Source: CAYHEQ01 sp964355795 (GTDB lineage Bacteria > Patescibacteriota > JACPGU01). Taken from it: DNA of 64,000 bases. The stretch is from contig CAYHEQ010000001.1 in NCBI GenBank assembly GCA_964355795.1, positions 10,117-74,116 on the forward strand, written 5' to 3'. The notes below the pieces were generated by a model. The model was not told the origin of the DNA. It did not search any database and worked only from the letters and a program-made list of their open reading frames with translations. Below, one piece after another: positions 62,074 to 64,000 of the stretch. The first letter of the stretch is position 1; the number at the start of each line of letters is the position of its first letter. Made by a program: the position numbers and the translations under genes.

Positions 62074-62879
62074 GTACTAGTAATTAATTTGTATAGATAT
62101 TGGTTGGCTTCTTCAATTGGCTTCTCCCAATCAATTATGGGAGCCAAAAACGGCATATGCGCATGCGTTGCCAATGATGGCATAGGCCCTAACAACAATC
62201 TTCTTTCGCCAGCGTCAGGATATTTGCCAAGTCGTTGCAAGTGCCTGAACAGTTCTCTGTCATTTGGACATTTTTCATTATCTAGAGAATATTTCCGATG
62301 TAAATCAAAATCTTTTTTAATTATTTTCCCTGAAGTCATAAAGGTCATACACGTGGACTCCTGAGATCTATAATGCCTATTGCCTCTCAAAAATATCGTG
62401 TTCTCCCAATGCGGAAGATCTGCTCCTCCACGATACTCTTCATCATATCTTACCGGATGATCATAGGGGGTTAGATAATCAGCGCCGTTGATATTGTCTA
62501 TCGCATCAATCAGCTCGTAAACTGCTTCAGTAACCCACATATAATCATCCTCAACAAACAACAACCTGTCGTTATCATCTGCCACCCTTGCTTCTTCCAA
62601 TATATAGAGGTATGACTTCGCATTACTATTGGTAGACAGATAGTCCACCTTTGCCTTAAACGCGAGAGATATACTATAGATAATCTCCTTTTCCTGCACA
62701 GACAGCGCATCGGTTTTGTCTATAAAAATTCGCCATTCCACCTCATCACCATAACGATTACGGTCAAGATGGTTCCTTACACTTAATGCAAAACTAGCCA
62801 AGCACAACCGCTTGGAGAACCACGTCGGGCGTATTCCTACTCTATCTTCTGGACAATAGCGATAGAATATCCTCAACAT
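62070..62879 (-). CDS. Putative glycosyltransferase
   Basis: 269 residues, with the appearance of a GT-A enzyme: a Rossmann-type start (WRIFIDKTDALSVQEKEII), then the metal-binding LLFVEDDYMWV (DxD equivalent), and ATHAHMPFLAPIIDWEK near the end. No close family recognised. First gene of the coupled operon; the start is the ATG at 62879. Confidence 0.65.
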   Translation of the reverse strand: MLRIFYRYCPEDRVGIRPTWFSKRLCLASFALSVRNHLDRNRYGDEVEWRIFIDKTDALSVQEKEIIYSISLAFKAKVDYLSTNSNAKSYLYILEEARVADDNDRLLFVEDDYMWVTEAVYELIDAIDNINGADYLTPYDHPVRYDEEYRGGADLPHWENTIFLRGNRHYRSQESTCMTFMTSGKIIKKDFDLHRKYSLDNEKCPNDRELFRHLQRLGKYPDAGERRLLLGPMPSLATHAHMPFLAPIIDWEKPIEEANQYLYKLITST

Positions 62880-63074
62880 ATGCTACACCACTAGCTTAAT
62901 CTTCTTGCGAAACTGACTGTGCGACAGACGCCTTGCTTATTAGATAATGACGCTTCTGGTCAAAGGTGCGTTTCTGTAATTATTATGTAGTATATAGCCA
63001 ATATTATGTTTCTTCAATATTGACAAAAAAAGAGAAGTGTTTTAATGCATAGAGTAGCCTGTAAGAATTAAGAG

Positions 63075-63930
63075 TGTTGTTCACACTTTACCATTCTTGG
63101 GATAAAGTAGGAACACTATGACAATACATAAATCTACACGGCTCACCCCCGTCCAAAGGAAAGAGGTGGCTAATCAGTATTTTCGGCAAAATGTTCGGAT
63201 AGCTACACTGGCTCGTGACTACCATGTTAGCAGGCACACTATCTACAATATCGTCCATCGCGCCAGAAGGAACGATTACAGCATCCACAAAAGCACCAAC
63301 CAACGCTACCGGTGCCTAAAATACGGGATTAGGCGATTGGCAAAGGTCGAAGCGGCAATAGAGAAAAGACTGAAAGGCCAAGCCCTCCGCTACCACAAGA
63401 ACTATCCGTGTGAAATGATGCATTCTGACAACACGGAACTACCTATGCTGGAAGGAGAAAAAGTTACCGATAAGCCTGAAACTCTATACGTGGCGATTGA
63501 TGACTTTTCTAGGGAGCTGTATGCGGCCATTCTGCCTGACCGCACCCAATATTCCTCGGCCACGTTTCTCGATCAAGTCTTGGAAGAATGCCCCTATACC
63601 ATGGAAGTCTGGTATACTGACAATGGCACCGAATACAAGGGTAACCCTCGCAAACATGAACTGATGAAAATGTGCGAAGCAAACGGTATTAAGCAATACT
63701 TTACCAAACCGCATACCCCTCAAACTAATGGCAAAGCAGAAAGAGTGATTAAGACGATACAGGATATGTGGTTAAAGAAAACACGCTTTACCTCAAGGGT
63801 CCATCGGAAGCAGGAACTTATTAGATTCATCAATTATTACAATTCAGTCAAGCCCCACAAAGGCATCAACAACCTTACCCCAATGGAACAGCTTATCAAT
63901 TATTTTTATCCGCAGGAACTGTGAACAACG
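63075..63930 (+). mobile_element. IS481-type insertion sequence
   Basis: A single transposase gene between inverted ends: GTTGTTCACA at 63076-63085 and TGTGAACAAC at 63920-63929. Exact termini and target duplications could not be fixed by eye. About 0.85 kb, somewhat short for the family but with a complete gene. Confidence 0.75.
63118..63924 (+). CDS. IS481-type DDE transposase
   Basis: 268 residues: an N-terminal helix-turn-helix (IATLARDYHVSRHTIYNIVH) and an rve integrase core. The DDE residues fit MHSDNTELP or AIDDFSRELYA (first D), WYTDNGTEYKG (second D) and QTNGKAERVIKT (E). Frame is intact, so the element may be active. Confidence 0.9.
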   Translation: MTIHKSTRLTPVQRKEVANQYFRQNVRIATLARDYHVSRHTIYNIVHRARRNDYSIHKSTNQRYRCLKYGIRRLAKVEAAIEKRLKGQALRYHKNYPCEMMHSDNTELPMLEGEKVTDKPETLYVAIDDFSRELYAAILPDRTQYSSATFLDQVLEECPYTMEVWYTDNGTEYKGNPRKHELMKMCEANGIKQYFTKPHTPQTNGKAERVIKTIQDMWLKKTRFTSRVHRKQELIRFINYYNSVKPHKGINNLTPMEQLINYFYPQEL

Positions 63931-64000
63931 CGACTAAATCTTACACCTTAGCGTATCTTATTTTTTTTCCCACGCTCCATGTTGAGAGTCAACCCGCCTA

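Overview
The window looks like one stretch of the chromosome of an uncultivated Patescibacteria (CPR) bacterium, most probably a Parcubacteria lineage. The evidence is a type IV pilus cluster without an outer-membrane secretin, many secreted DUF11, PKD and B-repeat surface proteins, several membrane-anchored TPR proteins, very small zinc-ribbon proteins, no biosynthetic pathways, and standard code usage (UGA is a stop; tRNA-Trp carries CCA). The exact lineage cannot be fixed from the sequence alone.

Layout. 1-1561: an MvaI/BcnI-like restriction-modification pair. 1708-5452: a large LPxTG-type DUF11 surface protein and an unusually GC-rich membrane protein. 6122-12874: RmuC, three small membrane or zinc-ribbon proteins, and a UvrD/PcrA-type helicase-nuclease. 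13058-24091: RNase H followed by the pilus machine, transcribed pilN-pilO-two unknowns-pilB-pilT-pilC-major pilin-pilD-three minor pilins. 24220-35827: a GxxExxY protein inside a split palindromic repeat, then a series of secreted or anchored surface proteins with shared modules. 36300-37800: a tRNA cluster (Thr-TGT, Thr-GGT, Tyr, rpmG, Trp) full of damaged tRNA copies carrying palindromic insertions. 37805-41095: TPR protein, holB, zinc ribbon, rpmB and an M50 protease. 41111-42646: a 6S-like RNA, tRNA-Pro, superoxide dismutase and a SpoU methyltransferase. 42696-45065: a PIF1-like helicase and an ArsR-type regulator bracketed by three near-identical palindromes. 45151-54449: VKOR, a PP2C-like/propeller membrane protein, a HicBA pair, argS, tyrS and a class A penicillin-binding protein. 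54462-56058: a second HicBA pair and a frameshifted PilX-like protein. 56201-57244: rsgA. 57572-62879: a translationally coupled five-gene glycosylation operon containing an ABC-F ATPase. 63075-63930: an IS481-type insertion sequence.

The most unusual aspect is the density and behaviour of short palindromic repeats. At least four families fill the spacers: GCGATGCGAAT, GAGGTTCGACC, CCCGA/TCGGG and TCACCC-CGGGTGA, plus a roughly 110-bp GC-ended element nested inside the first family. Repeat-like words also sit in frame inside uvrD, argS, the SpoU methyltransferase and the PilX-like gene. In the tRNA cluster they interrupt duplicated tRNA copies at repeated positions: between anticodon bases 34 and 35 (one Trp and two Tyr copies) and in the D arm (two Thr copies). 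In habit this resembles the palindromic elements of Rickettsia, but the sequences and the precise tRNA sites look particular to this genome. A GIY-YIG gene and a GxxExxY gene both lie directly at such repeat junctions and are candidate partners of the elements.
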